Made by a program: the position numbers and the translations under genes. From assembly GCA_043554545.1 (NCBI GenBank), contig CP121337.1:1550001-1614000 (forward strand): DNA of 64,000 bases, read 5' to 3'. This stretch comes from UBA7330 sp043554545. GTDB taxonomy: Bacteria > Bacteroidota > Bacteroidia > Cytophagales > Cyclobacteriaceae. The notes beneath the pieces were generated by a model that worked only from the letters and a program-made list of their open reading frames with translations, ran no database searches and was not told the origin of the DNA. Below, piece by piece: positions 53,508 through 62,992 of the stretch (positions are counted from its first letter, which is position 1; each line of letters begins with the position of its first letter).

Positions 53508-55313
53508 TTAAGTTTGATTAGACCTCACCCAGGCTTTGGGTGTCATCCCTTCGGCTTTTTTAAAGAAGACATTAAAAACCGTTTTAGAATTAAAACCGTT
53601 TTCATAAGCAATCGCTAAAAGGGTAAGGTGGCTGTTGGTAGGGTCTAGGGCATTCTTTTTAAAGTTCTCCAAACGAAAACTATTGATGTAATCATTGAAG
53701 TTTTGGCCAATTCGTTCATTCAACAACCAGGAAAGCTTGTTACTGCTAATATTCACGTTTTCGGCAAATTCTCTTAAAGATAAAGATGGGTTTAGAAACC
53801 ACTTTTCTTCCTTCATTCCTTTTTCTATAATGTCTAATGCTATGTTGATTTCAGCATCTGACATTAAGGCTTTAGTAGGGGTGATTTGTATTTGTATTTC
53901 AGGATTAGGTGGCAATAGTTCTACTCGAAAAGCAGCTTGTACTAAATCCTGAAATCGCTTATGCCTGTGCAAAGGTTTAAGCAGCGGAATATTCATAAAG
54001 TTTATGATTTGACCAGTACGCAGATTGATGTTTTCTTCCAAAAAGTCCAATGCCATTTCGTGTTTTCCCAAATGGACCATCAAAAACAGTTGCCAGGGAA
54101 AAAGCGCTTCCCCAATCTCTTTTTTTATCATTGAGGTAACCCTGCTGATATCAACATCGATCTTATCTTCCGGATTTACCAATTTGTATAATACTCGGCA
54201 CTCTTCTGGTCGCTCCGCCAAAGGGGTTTTATCTAAGAAGTCATTTAGTTTTTCGTAATCTTTTGTAAGAATTAAGCACAGTTGTTTTAGTCCAATGGGA
54301 TGTGTGAAATCTGGGTTGATGCTCAATGAGGTCTCTATACATTCCAGCGCTTTTGTATAGTCCTCTTTTAAATAATAAATATTCGCTTTGGTGAAATAAT
54401 GATTTGGAGACAGAGGGTTTATTTTTAGAATATTATCGGCATGCCATAATGCTTTTTCGAAATAACCTATTGCTGTGTACAATTCACATAAACCTTCTTC
54501 TGCTTCCGTATAGGATGGATTAAGTTCCATGGCTTTTAGAAAAAACTTCTGCCCATTGATGAAATCCCAATGACCCCAAAAAAGCAGGGTTGCTTGACCA
54601 AAATATCCTGTATAGGATTGGTTGTCCAGCTCAAAACCTTTATTAAGGTATTCTTCTGACAGCTGTAATAATTTTTTATTCGTTGTCCATGATCCATACA
54701 TGGCATAACTATACACCAAACCAAAGTAGGGTAAAGCAAATGAAGGGTCTGTTGTTACACATTGTTCATAGAGCGCTATTGAATTTACCATTCCTTCTCC
54801 ATCCCACATTAAGTGATAATGACGACCTTTAAGATAAAGGTCATAGGCCTCCATATTTTTAGTTGGTGCTTCAATTAAATGTTCTTGAATGTTGAGGTGA
54901 CCAAAATTTTCTCGAATCTGATCAGCAATGTGTAAACTTATTTCGTCTTGTATTGCGAATATGTCCTCTAAATCCCGATCGAAATTTTTTGACCAGAAGT
55001 GAGTGCCGTCATCGGTACTTATCAACTGCGCTGTAATACGAACCCTGTTTTTGGCTTTCCGGACGCTCCCCTCCAAAACTGTACGCACTCCTAACTGATC
55101 ACCAATAGTTCGTACATCTATATTTTTATTCTTAAAGGCAAAAGAGGATGTGCGGGCAATGACTTTCAAGCCCTTCACGGTGGTTAGGGCATTGATTATT
55201 TCTTCGGTAATGCCATCGCTAAAGTATTCGTTCTCAGCGTCGGCACTCATATTCACAAAAGGGAGAACCACAATTGACTTATTGGATGATGATATGGGTA
55301 TGTGGTTGCTCAT
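53508..55313 (-). CDS. composite regulator: TolB/FlgO-like domain, TPRs, AraC helix-turn-helix
   Basis: A 601-residue protein with no signal peptide. Residues 10-140 (SIVVLPFVNMSADAENEYFSDGITEEI ... GTHFWSKNFDRDLEDIFAIQDEI) match the TolB-like N-terminal domain often found beside adenylate cyclases and TPR regulators. TPR repeats span about 150-450. The C-terminal 100 residues hold an AraC-type HTH (SLREFAENVNISSNKLSWLLNERIG and LLAIAYENGFNSKTVFNVFFKKAEGMTPKAW). It likely senses a protein or ligand through the TPR part. A class III cyclase gene lies 133 bp upstream on the same strand. Confidence 0.85.
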   Translation of the reverse strand: MSNHIPISSSNKSIVVLPFVNMSADAENEYFSDGITEEIINALTTVKGLKVIARTSSFAFKNKNIDVRTIGDQLGVRTVLEGSVRKAKNRVRITAQLISTDDGTHFWSKNFDRDLEDIFAIQDEISLHIADQIRENFGHLNIQEHLIEAPTKNMEAYDLYLKGRHYHLMWDGEGMVNSIALYEQCVTTDPSFALPYFGLVYSYAMYGSWTTNKKLLQLSEEYLNKGFELDNQSYTGYFGQATLLFWGHWDFINGQKFFLKAMELNPSYTEAEEGLCELYTAIGYFEKALWHADNILKINPLSPNHYFTKANIYYLKEDYTKALECIETSLSINPDFTHPIGLKQLCLILTKDYEKLNDFLDKTPLAERPEECRVLYKLVNPEDKIDVDISRVTSMIKKEIGEALFPWQLFLMVHLGKHEMALDFLEENINLRTGQIINFMNIPLLKPLHRHKRFQDLVQAAFRVELLPPNPEIQIQITPTKALMSDAEINIALDIIEKGMKEEKWFLNPSLSLREFAENVNISSNKLSWLLNERIGQNFNDYINSFRLENFKKNALDPTNSHLTLLAIAYENGFNSKTVFNVFFKKAEGMTPKAWVRSNQT

Positions 55314-55446
55314 TTTGTACTATACCTTATGAGGGCCTCTGTGAACTTTCAATCAATTTTAGTGATTTTTCTTTTAAATGGCTACAAAGGTATGTGTATG
55401 GTGTGATTCCGGAGTGGCATTCGTAATACAGTTTCTAAGCTACAGT

Positions 55447-56673
55447 CTATTCTACAAAATACATTTCCAATTCCCCTTTTCCTTTTGCAAAGATCTTGCC
55501 ACGAGAATGACATGTAAAGTCGTTTTTAATCAGTTCATAGGTAGGTGAAGATATATTGATTTTACCTACCTCACCAGCGGATTCTATTCTGCTAGCGGTA
55601 TTTATCGTATCTCCAAAAAGGTCATATGCAAATTTCTTTTTGCCTACAACACCTGCTACTGCAGTTCCTGAATGTATGCCAATCCTCATTCTCCATATTA
55701 TTTCATGGCTTTTATTTCTCTCCTCAAGGTAAGATAACATCATTTGTGCTGCTCTAATGCAGTTAGTAGCATGATTTGTCATTTCTTTTTCAAGGCCACT
55801 TGCCGCCATATATGCATCTCCAATGGTTTCAATCTTTTCAACCTCCGCTTCTTCCATTATTTCATCGAATCGACCAAAAATGTCATTGAGCTCATTGACC
55901 AAAGTGATTGCCGACATGGATTCTACAAGCTCCGTGAAGCCTTCAAAGTCAGTAAATAGGACAGTAACATGCTGATGTCTTTTAGGAATTGTCGTACCGC
56001 TTTCTTTCAAGTCCCTGATTATGTTTGCTGGTAGAATATTCTGCAGAAGATCCTCTGATTTTTTCTGTTCAGCCATTAAAGATTCCTCTGATTTATCAAT
56101 TAGAACTGACATACTCGATATGAGTATGAGGCAAATAAATGCAGTAATGCTGATATTAACTATTTGTGATATGTAAGGATCTAATCCGTCAAAATGAGCT
56201 GGTATACTTGATTGAAATATTACAGTAGCAATCAATGTCAGGCAAGCTAGCATGCTAAAGACATGAGCAATATACCTTGCCTTTCGAGGGAAAGTCATGT
56301 ATGGTAGGATGATAATCAGGAAACACACGGCTGCAACACCTGAGGAATACCCTAACAAATAAAGAAACAAGATAACGGACATATAAGATGCCAGAATAAG
56401 CCATATGGAAGCCAGGACCCGCCACCCTTTCCTATTGAACATTAACGCCATGAGAAACATCAATCCCAACAAAGTATTGCTCCCATAAATCACGAGTGTG
56501 TCTGTGAGTAAAATGGTAATTAGTATCCAAATTGCGTTATAAATCACTCCTAAAAAGGATGCAATATTCGTGACACGCAAATATCTGTTTTCGGTCCTAG
56601 AAGAGTTATAATCAGCACCAATGTCAACTATTCTCTGTAAGAATCCAGATTTTTTTTTACCATAAGTTGACAT
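55447..56673 (-). CDS. membrane class III adenylate/guanylate cyclase
   Basis: A 408-residue protein with about six N-terminal membrane helices (residues 35-205) and a C-terminal cyclase domain (about 222-405). Metal ligands are the Asp in VLFTDFEGF and in TIGDAYM. The base-contact positions read Glu (KIETIGD) and Asp (YDLFGDT), a mix of guanylate-like and adenylate-like residues, so the product cannot be told. FAYDLFGDTINTASRIES is the usual helix before the catalytic Asn and Arg. It makes a cyclic nucleotide in the cytoplasm in response to a membrane signal. Confidence 0.88.
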   Translation of the reverse strand: MSTYGKKKSGFLQRIVDIGADYNSSRTENRYLRVTNIASFLGVIYNAIWILITILLTDTLVIYGSNTLLGLMFLMALMFNRKGWRVLASIWLILASYMSVILFLYLLGYSSGVAAVCFLIIILPYMTFPRKARYIAHVFSMLACLTLIATVIFQSSIPAHFDGLDPYISQIVNISITAFICLILISSMSVLIDKSEESLMAEQKKSEDLLQNILPANIIRDLKESGTTIPKRHQHVTVLFTDFEGFTELVESMSAITLVNELNDIFGRFDEIMEEAEVEKIETIGDAYMAASGLEKEMTNHATNCIRAAQMMLSYLEERNKSHEIIWRMRIGIHSGTAVAGVVGKKKFAYDLFGDTINTASRIESAGEVGKINISSPTYELIKNDFTCHSRGKIFAKGKGELEMYFVE

Positions 56674-57740
56674 AAGCTCTTCTCAATTCTATGGATTATT
56701 GACTTCTTTTCTATTGTAGCTAATAATATCGTGTTTTATGGAATGTTTGCCTAAAGATATAGGATGGCGGTTTATGATGAGCTATCCGGCAAATATTCTA
56801 TAAAACTAAGTTGGGCGATGCTCCCATGATACACTATGGGTATAGTATTGATTCAGGCTGATTTCAGGAGGGATACTTTGTTTGATTGAAGTATGTTTTT
56901 GTGTGCGGTTGCATGTCTGCATGTGACATGGGTCTCCCAGAATGGTTCGTGGAGACACCAACCAGGATTATCCAGCGGACCCTAACCGATCCTTCGCCGT
57001 CATTCCGAGTCTTTGAGGAACGAGAAGGCGCGGGAATCTCATGCCGTGACCTTTTCGTGCTGCCGAATGCTACCATTCGGCAGATGAGGTAATCATATTA
57101 TCCATTTGTGATTTTAGTTGTTTGTCTATCTCTAGGGGATTGCTGTCGCGATCCCGTTTGCATCAGAATTCCGAGAGGAAAGCCTTCCAAAACCTATGGT
57201 TTTAAATCTTTTTTGTTTGTCACTTTTGTTCATGCAAGCTTGGTTCGGACTGAAAACACAAAAGCACATCACTTTCATAAAGGGATTCTGCTCTCTTCGT
57301 GATCCGTCGGGGATCGACCGGGGTGGCGTTCCACCACGGAACCTACTTCTTACTTCTTTGACATAAACTTTGTGTGCGGTTGCATGTTTCCATGCGACAT
57401 GGGTATATGGTATTAATAGGTCGGTTTGAAATAACCGGTAACACTTTATCTGAGGAAATAGTAATTGATTAATACGATCTATCCAGGATTGCTACTCTCT
57501 CCTTGGTACGTGTTCTCACGAACTGGAATCCTTAGAATCCTTTTCGTGCTGCCGAATGCTACCATTCGGCAGATGAGGTAATCATATTACCCATTTGTGA
57601 TTTTAGTTGTTTGTCGATCTCTAGGGGATTGCTACCGCGATCCCGTTTGCATCAGAATTCCGAGAGGAAAGCCACGCAAATCAAGGATTTGCTACTTTTT
57701 TATTTTAACCCCTTTCGAAAGCAAGCTTTCTCAGCGGTCT
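56674..57740 (+). repeat. repeat region left of the tRNA-Arg gene
   Basis: Contains F hairpins (56908-56927, 57379-57398), a D copy with one stem mismatch (56943-56964) and its tail, and two copies of a roughly 130-bp segment (57050-57183 and 57539-57672), each with the perfect 10-bp hairpin CTGCCGAATG-CTAC-CATTCGGCAG (57060-57083, 57549-57572). The first copy leads into a decayed tRNA-Arg fragment and the second into the intact tRNA-Arg. Confidence 0.8.
57301..57351 (-). pseudogene. decayed partial copy of tRNA-Arg
   Basis: The sequence from CTCTCTTCGTGATCCG (57291) to CACGGAACCTACT (57335 onward) repeats the 3' half of the intact tRNA-Arg at 57787-57830. The T-arm is broken by an inserted GGGGTGGCGTTCC stretch and the anticodon arm is lost. 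It belongs to the duplication that begins at 57050. Confidence 0.6.
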
Positions 57741-57775
57741 AAAATAAAAAAGCCCCCAGCTTATGCTGGAGGCTT
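57741..57775 (-). terminator. intrinsic terminator of tRNA-Arg
   Basis: On the minus strand GCCTCCAGC and GCTGGGGGC form a stem around ATAA, followed by TTTTTTATTTT. It starts 11 bp after the tRNA-Arg 3' end. Confidence 0.85.
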
Positions 57776-57786
57776 TCCTCTCTTCG

Positions 57787-57860
<74 letters not shown>

Positions 57861-57918
57861 TGGTAATATTCATTCCATATATGAATGATTGTAATCTTTA
57901 TTAAATCAACTGCCTTCT

Positions 57919-57977
57919 GCAGTTGCTCTATCCTTCCGCCCACGATAGCTATCGGGGATCGGGAGAGCTAGCGGACC
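57919..57977 (-). pseudogene. partial tRNA-Arg 5' half with insertion
   Basis: GCAGTTGCTCTATCC (57919-57933) and GAGCTAGCGGACC (57965-57977) copy two parts of tRNA-Arg that are 4 nt apart in the intact gene but are separated here by 31 nt containing the palindrome CGATAGCTATCG. It cannot fold as a tRNA. Confidence 0.65.
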
Positions 57978-58028
57978 ATTGGTAAAACTAACGTTGAGGA
58001 TTAGCTGAGCTATCCTTTTGAGAGTTGC

Positions 58029-58056
58029 TAAATCAAAGAGCGGAGAGAGGGGGATT
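58029..58056 (-). repeat. 28-bp copy of the tRNA-Ser 3' end
   Basis: This 28-bp segment is identical to 58145-58172, which covers the last 16 nt of tRNA-Ser and 12 bp beyond it. A T-arm-like TTTCGAACCC lies between the copies (about 58107). A short target-site or attachment-site remnant, or a decayed tandem tRNA, could explain it. Confidence 0.7.
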
Positions 58057-58154
58057 ACTCATACACACTTGCATGCCGCACTGCCCCTCGTGAACCTTCG
58101 GTTTCGAACCCAAGGGTTCTCATCCCCCAATTCATTCTATCTAATAAATCAAAG

Positions 58155-58243
<89 letters not shown>

Positions 58244-58548
58244 GGATACTGAAAAAATGTCTTTCTATAAAGGCATTTATTAAAGGATTGCAAATATAGT
58301 ATTTCAATAGAAAAATAACCTACCTAATGAATAAATATGAATCAGTAAATTATCAAGTGTGGTTCTAAGGTTATTTTGCTGCGATTTGAGGTCATGGTTT
58401 GGCACTTTTCGCGAGCTGCAGAATTAGACAAGATTGACAAATTTGATGAGGTTGTTACCTGAAAGTCTGGTTCCTTTCTGTAGCTAAATCAATAAGCCTT
58501 AAATTTAAAACGGATACTTAATTGTTTGAGCGTTTGATGAATGGTTGA
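58244..58548. other. intergenic region, nothing recognised
   Basis: 305 bp, AT-rich, upstream of tRNA-Ser and downstream of the DUF4397 gene (both minus strand). No repeat of the hairpin families, no gene and no clear terminator. A promoter for tRNA-Ser is expected in the first 60 bp. Confidence 0.6.
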
Positions 58549-59265
58549 TTATAGCCGTATAAATTCAACGTTCAGGCTGTTCGCATTGCCTGCAGGAGGG
58601 GTTTTGTACCCATTCATGATGATGGTATAGTACTGCTGACTTTGTAACTCTACATCAACTGCAGTGATCAAGGTGTTTTCTCCAACCGACTGCTTGAAAA
58701 CGAAAGTAGATTTTCCAGTGTCTACAGGCTTGAACTCACTTCCTTCTTTAAAGTCTATCAAATAAAAGAGATCAAATTCATCTACTACCACATCCATTTC
58801 AGCAGCGTCTGGAGATAGCTGAATGAACCTTACCATCGCCTTGTCAGCAACACTTAAGGGAAACTTATCTTCAATAATGACCGCTTCCAGGCTTTTTAAG
58901 GTATTGGCTAAAAAAATGGAATAGCTTTCATATTCCACAAAAGTAAAAGTCGTATCCACAAGCGTCACCACACCCGTAATCGCATCAATGAATTTCATGT
59001 TCCGGTCACCAGGAAAGAACCGCAGGTAGTTGGTGAAGTCCTTGAATTTGTAAGGGGTATTATTGATCTGACCAGTGCTTACCAGGACATTGATCCCGTT
59101 AGTATCAGGAGCGCCATGGTATATGCTTACATAGGCTGCATCAATGGGTTCAGGTAAATCTTCCGCATCATCTTCGCAACTTACAAAAAGCAGAGAACTA
59201 GCTAAGACTGAGATCAAAACCATCAATTTTATTAGTTCATGATTCTTCTGAATTGATGATTTCAT
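58549..59265 (-). CDS. DUF4397 lipoprotein
   Basis: A 238-residue protein with signal sequence and lipobox SSLLFVSCED (Cys near residue 30). The acidic residues after the Cys (EDDAEDLPE) are common in exported Bacteroidota lipoproteins. The body matches the DUF4397 beta-sandwich pattern (AYVSIYHGAPDTNGINVLV; VRFIQLSPDAAEMDVVVD). It is probably surface or periplasmic, with unknown function, and appears monocistronic. Confidence 0.8.
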   Translation of the reverse strand: MKSSIQKNHELIKLMVLISVLASSLLFVSCEDDAEDLPEPIDAAYVSIYHGAPDTNGINVLVSTGQINNTPYKFKDFTNYLRFFPGDRNMKFIDAITGVVTLVDTTFTFVEYESYSIFLANTLKSLEAVIIEDKFPLSVADKAMVRFIQLSPDAAEMDVVVDEFDLFYLIDFKEGSEFKPVDTGKSTFVFKQSVGENTLITAVDVELQSQQYYTIIMNGYKTPPAGNANSLNVEFIRL

Positions 59266-59441
59266 GATCTAAAAATATGCATTTATTAAAAAATATCGCA
59301 TGTGATCTTATTAAGCTGATAGGTATATAGACTTATTAATCACTAATTTGGTTGGAATGTTTAATTAAAAATATTTTCTGATTGAATGTATGTGAAAACG
59401 TAATTCAAAATTCAATAATTGATATTTGGCTTAAACATAAA

Positions 59442-59470
59442 AAGCCCTGAACAATGAAGGTCAGGGCTTT
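59442..59470 (-). terminator. intrinsic terminator of the sugar operon
   Basis: AAGCCCTGA and TCAGGGCTT pair around ACAATGAAGG, 21 bp after the Gfo/Idh/MocA stop (59492). On the minus strand the stem is followed by TTTTTATG, so it ends the operon that runs in from beyond 64000. Confidence 0.82.
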
Positions 59471-59491
59471 AATAATATCAGGATATTCAAT

Positions 59492-60643
59492 TTACCATTC
59501 TACTCCGGTGTCTTTCCAGCTTTTTGATTTGGCAGACTCCAGTACCATTTCACACACTTTTTGCGTTTGAAGTGCTTCTCTAAAAGTAGGGGAGCAAGGT
59601 GTGTCTTCATCCAGAGACTTGAAAAAATCAGCTACCTGATGAATGAATGAATGTTCGTATCCAATGATAAGGCCTGGCACCCACCACTTATCCATATAGG
59701 GCTGATCTCCGTCTGTTACATGAATAGATCTCCATCCACGAACAATTGAATCATCACTGTGATCAAAATACTCCAGCCTGTTCATGTCATGCAGATCCCA
59801 ACGGATAGAGGCGTTTTCGCCATTTATTTCGAAAGTATAGAGTGCCTTATGTCCTCTTGCATATCGGGTAGATTCGAATTGACCCAGGGAGCCATTGTCG
59901 AAGTGACAGTGGAAGATACAAGCGTCATCGATGCCTACTTTTTGCATCTTATTACTATCCGAGTGCATGCGTTCTTTCACGAATGTTTCAGTCATCGCTG
60001 AAACGTCTTTGATTCCGCCATTCAGCCACATCGCTGTATCTATACAGTGTGCAAGTAAATCACCAGTCACACCAGAGCCAGCTGCTTCTGCATCCAGTCT
60101 CCAGGTACCAGCGCCACCTTGCGGTACATCCGGGCTGATGGTCCAATCCTGTAAAAAGTTGGCCCGATAGTGAAAGATACGGCCTAGTTTCCCAGAGTCA
60201 ATCACCTGTTTAGCTAACGTTACAGCAGGTACTCTTCGGTAGTTATACCAAACGGTGTTTTTAACACCTGCTTTTTCTATCGCTTCTACCATTTTCTCTC
60301 CTTCTTCCAGTGTTCGGGAAAGGGGCTTTTCACAAAGTATCATTTTTCCTGCTTCAGCAGCAGCAATTGCAATTTCTGCGTGGGTATCATTGGGCGTACA
60401 GATGTCTACTGCATCGATATCGTCTCTTGCGATAAGTGCTTTCCAGTCTGTTTCTGTAGACTCATAACCCCACTGTTCAGCAAAGGCCTCAACTTTGTCT
60501 TTGCTTCTTGAGCAGACGGCCTTTAAAACGGGCTGATTTTTTATGTCAGGAAAAAAGTTTTTGAGTCGATTGTAACCATTGGAATGGGTACGTCCCATAA
60601 ATCCACATCCGATCAATCCAATTCTTATTTCTTTTTTGTCCAT
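59492..60643 (-). CDS. cytoplasmic Gfo/Idh/MocA-family oxidoreductase
   Basis: A 383-residue NAD(P)-dependent dehydrogenase with Rossmann motif GLIGCGFMGRTHSN and the catalytic-type lysine in LCEKPLSRT. A second domain contains GSGVTGDLLAHCIDTAMWL, with the usual G-x-x-x-D-x-x-x-H-x-x-D-x pattern. There is no signal peptide, unlike the member at 39 kb. It is the last gene of the operon with the isomerase 42 bp upstream. A role in oxidising a sugar or inositol-like substrate is inferred from the family and neighbours. Confidence 0.9.
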   Translation of the reverse strand: MDKKEIRIGLIGCGFMGRTHSNGYNRLKNFFPDIKNQPVLKAVCSRSKDKVEAFAEQWGYESTETDWKALIARDDIDAVDICTPNDTHAEIAIAAAEAGKMILCEKPLSRTLEEGEKMVEAIEKAGVKNTVWYNYRRVPAVTLAKQVIDSGKLGRIFHYRANFLQDWTISPDVPQGGAGTWRLDAEAAGSGVTGDLLAHCIDTAMWLNGGIKDVSAMTETFVKERMHSDSNKMQKVGIDDACIFHCHFDNGSLGQFESTRYARGHKALYTFEINGENASIRWDLHDMNRLEYFDHSDDSIVRGWRSIHVTDGDQPYMDKWWVPGLIIGYEHSFIHQVADFFKSLDEDTPCSPTFREALQTQKVCEMVLESAKSKSWKDTGVEW

Positions 60644-60685
60644 TGTTGTTTTTTTTGTCTCAATTAAAAATTATACGGTAATATC

Positions 60686-61711
60686 TCAGGCAGACCATCC
60701 ATGTGCTTCACGCACCTTGATCATCATGGCCAGGATATCATTCCATGTTTTTTGCTGAGTCATTACGGAATTGTCAAACATACATCCATCCCAGCACATG
60801 TGTTGGAAGGCTTTGGTGAGTTCACCAGATCCATCACGCAACCAGAAACCTGCATCTTTTACAACATCGAGCTTTCCGTTAGGGTCAGTGGCCTGGCAAT
60901 GACGGCCTGTCTTATCGTGTGAACCAGTACCATGTACGGTACCATCATTTTGTGCCACATGAAAATCGATGGTATAAGGACGCAATGCATCAGTGATTTT
61001 CTTGAGACCAGCTTCTAAGGTAGCCCGGTCACTCCAGTCGAAATTTTCTGGCAGGATACGGTCCTCTGGTTTGTTATATCCTAATAGGTATAACAGGGTG
61101 TGAGCCATATCAGCCTGGAATCCCATATTTGGTCTGTCTACAGCTTCTAATGTCTCTACCATTGTTTTCCAGCTATGCATACCTCCCCAACAAATCTCAC
61201 CTTCAGCAGCTAGCTTTTCATCATATTCGGCAGCTACGTCACACGCAGCTTGAAATGTTTTTACGATGAGTTTTGAGTTATTGACCGGGTCTTCTGCCCA
61301 GACGTCAGGACTTGAAGCGGAGTCAATACGGATAACACCATAGGACCGAACACCTTCTTCACGCATCACTTTAGCAAATTCGCATGCTTTACGGACCATC
61401 TCAATAAAGGTTTTTCGGTCATCATCGCTTCCTAATGTGGGTCCACCCCAGATAGGGGCCACGAGGCTACCGACATTAAGGCCATAACCTCCGATCTTTT
61501 CAGCGATCTTTTTAAAATCATCTTTTGATCCTTCAATATTGATATGTGGATCAAGAAGTCCAAGGTCTACTCCGTCAAACTTAACACCATCGACTTCTGC
61601 GACGGCAGTCATCTCCAGCATTTTGTCAAAAGGAATCGGAGGCTCAGAATCCGGTCCTTTACCTACGATACCTGGCCATGTGGCATTATGTAATTTGGGA
61701 TAGTTGTTCAT
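60686..61711 (-). CDS. sugar phosphate isomerase/epimerase-like TIM barrel
   Basis: A 341-residue AP-endonuclease-2-like TIM barrel. Likely metal ligands are in VDLGLLDPHINIEGS, EGEICWGGMHSW, MGFQADMAHTLLYL and DFHVAQNDGTVHGTGSHDKTGRHC; the last differs in detail from typical xylose-isomerase-like proteins. It lies between the PMI-like cupin (45 bp) and the dehydrogenase (42 bp). An isomerisation or epimerisation in the same sugar pathway is likely. Confidence 0.85.
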   Translation of the reverse strand: MNNYPKLHNATWPGIVGKGPDSEPPIPFDKMLEMTAVAEVDGVKFDGVDLGLLDPHINIEGSKDDFKKIAEKIGGYGLNVGSLVAPIWGGPTLGSDDDRKTFIEMVRKACEFAKVMREEGVRSYGVIRIDSASSPDVWAEDPVNNSKLIVKTFQAACDVAAEYDEKLAAEGEICWGGMHSWKTMVETLEAVDRPNMGFQADMAHTLLYLLGYNKPEDRILPENFDWSDRATLEAGLKKITDALRPYTIDFHVAQNDGTVHGTGSHDKTGRHCQATDPNGKLDVVKDAGFWLRDGSGELTKAFQHMCWDGCMFDNSVMTQQKTWNDILAMMIKVREAHGWSA

Positions 61712-61756
61712 GGTTTGAGTTTTTAAGTTTTAACAATTATTTAGTTCCTACCAAAG

Positions 61757-62962
61757 TTATAAAATCATATCCGGGTTTTCAGGACCGAAGTGTTTTAGCA
61801 TCACAATCGGATCACAATCGGAATAATTGGTGATTTTCACACCTGCCTTGGCAGCGTTCTCAGTTACAAAAAATTCATCATTGGTCAGTTGACCGTATCG
61901 GATCATGGAAGGCGTTTCTACTTCCCAAACACCCATCTTACCGTGTCCCTGCATCATGATCATGCCATAAGCAGCATTGTCTTTGATGGTAACCGTTTGT
62001 CCGGGGAATACCGTCAGTTCTTTGGCGCTGAAAGCATCGGATCGATAGCAAATCCATGATTCACTGTACCCCTCCATCTCAGCAGCAGGCTTAATCGGAA
62101 TTGGATTCATGAAACGTGTCTCCAACATGTTTGGATCCGTATTTAATTCCCAGTCTAATACTTCTATCAATTGATCGAAATCGCCCATTCGGTCTTTAGG
62201 CGTTCCGTTCCATAGGAGCTCTTCTGGAATAATGGCTTCATTTACCAGCGACTGATACATCGCGAATACATCCGAGGCTTTTTGTGGTTCGTACGTACAC
62301 ATACTTCCTGGTGCATGCAGCATTCCCGGAGGAACGTCCCAACCTGTACCGGGTTCCAGACGGAAGGCGGAAGAGAAATTAGTGATCTTATTGTCTCCTT
62401 TCGTAAAATTAACGAGACACTCTCTGATTTGCTCTTTGGTTGTGCCAGGGGTAATTCCGAAGAAAGTATATGGAAAATCTCCTCCATGGTTATTCACCTG
62501 TGGTGGGAAGTAGTAGGCTTCGGGCTTACCTTTCTGTCCAATTTTTGCCGCATCCTCATCATTGTGGTGAACATGGTGGGGCAGGGGACCCATGTTGTCA
62601 AAGAACTTGGAGTACATCGGCCAGCTTTCATGCTCATTCCAGAGTCTGTCGCCAATGATTTCACCTTTCATGGTGTCTACCACGTCTCTTAGCGTTACCT
62701 GAACTTCTTTAGCACCATCTTTAAGCACAACCTGACTAAGTCCTTCATGCTTTCCGGTAAGGGGACCGTTTTGAGCTGGTGTAGTTGAAGAAAACCATCT
62801 TTCATCGATACCGCCACGAACGCCTCCAAGCACATAGTAATCATCCGGGTGTAATTTTATTCTTCTTCCTGGAACACAAAATGATCGGGGCACCCAGTTT
62901 GGGGCCAGCCTTAAGATTCCTTTTCCCTGTTCCAATGCATCTTCTGCGAGTCTTTTATCCAT
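61757..62962 (-). CDS. type I phosphomannose isomerase-like cupin protein
   Basis: A 401-residue protein. Metal-binding cupin motifs are seen in GPLPHHVHHNDEDA, KPEAYYFPP and VPPGMLHAPGS, spaced as in zinc-dependent type I PMI-like enzymes (His, His, Glu, His). A second cupin-like half (about 290-400, ELTVFPGQTVTIKDNAAYGMIMMQGHGKMGV) follows. It probably isomerises an aldose/ketose, perhaps unphosphorylated. It lies 30 bp downstream of the DUF4432 gene in the same operon. Confidence 0.75.
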   Translation of the reverse strand: MDKRLAEDALEQGKGILRLAPNWVPRSFCVPGRRIKLHPDDYYVLGGVRGGIDERWFSSTTPAQNGPLTGKHEGLSQVVLKDGAKEVQVTLRDVVDTMKGEIIGDRLWNEHESWPMYSKFFDNMGPLPHHVHHNDEDAAKIGQKGKPEAYYFPPQVNNHGGDFPYTFFGITPGTTKEQIRECLVNFTKGDNKITNFSSAFRLEPGTGWDVPPGMLHAPGSMCTYEPQKASDVFAMYQSLVNEAIIPEELLWNGTPKDRMGDFDQLIEVLDWELNTDPNMLETRFMNPIPIKPAAEMEGYSESWICYRSDAFSAKELTVFPGQTVTIKDNAAYGMIMMQGHGKMGVWEVETPSMIRYGQLTNDEFFVTENAAKAGVKITNYSDCDPIVMLKHFGPENPDMIL

Positions 62963-62992
62963 GGTTTTTTAAAGGTAAATTGTTAGGTTTAT

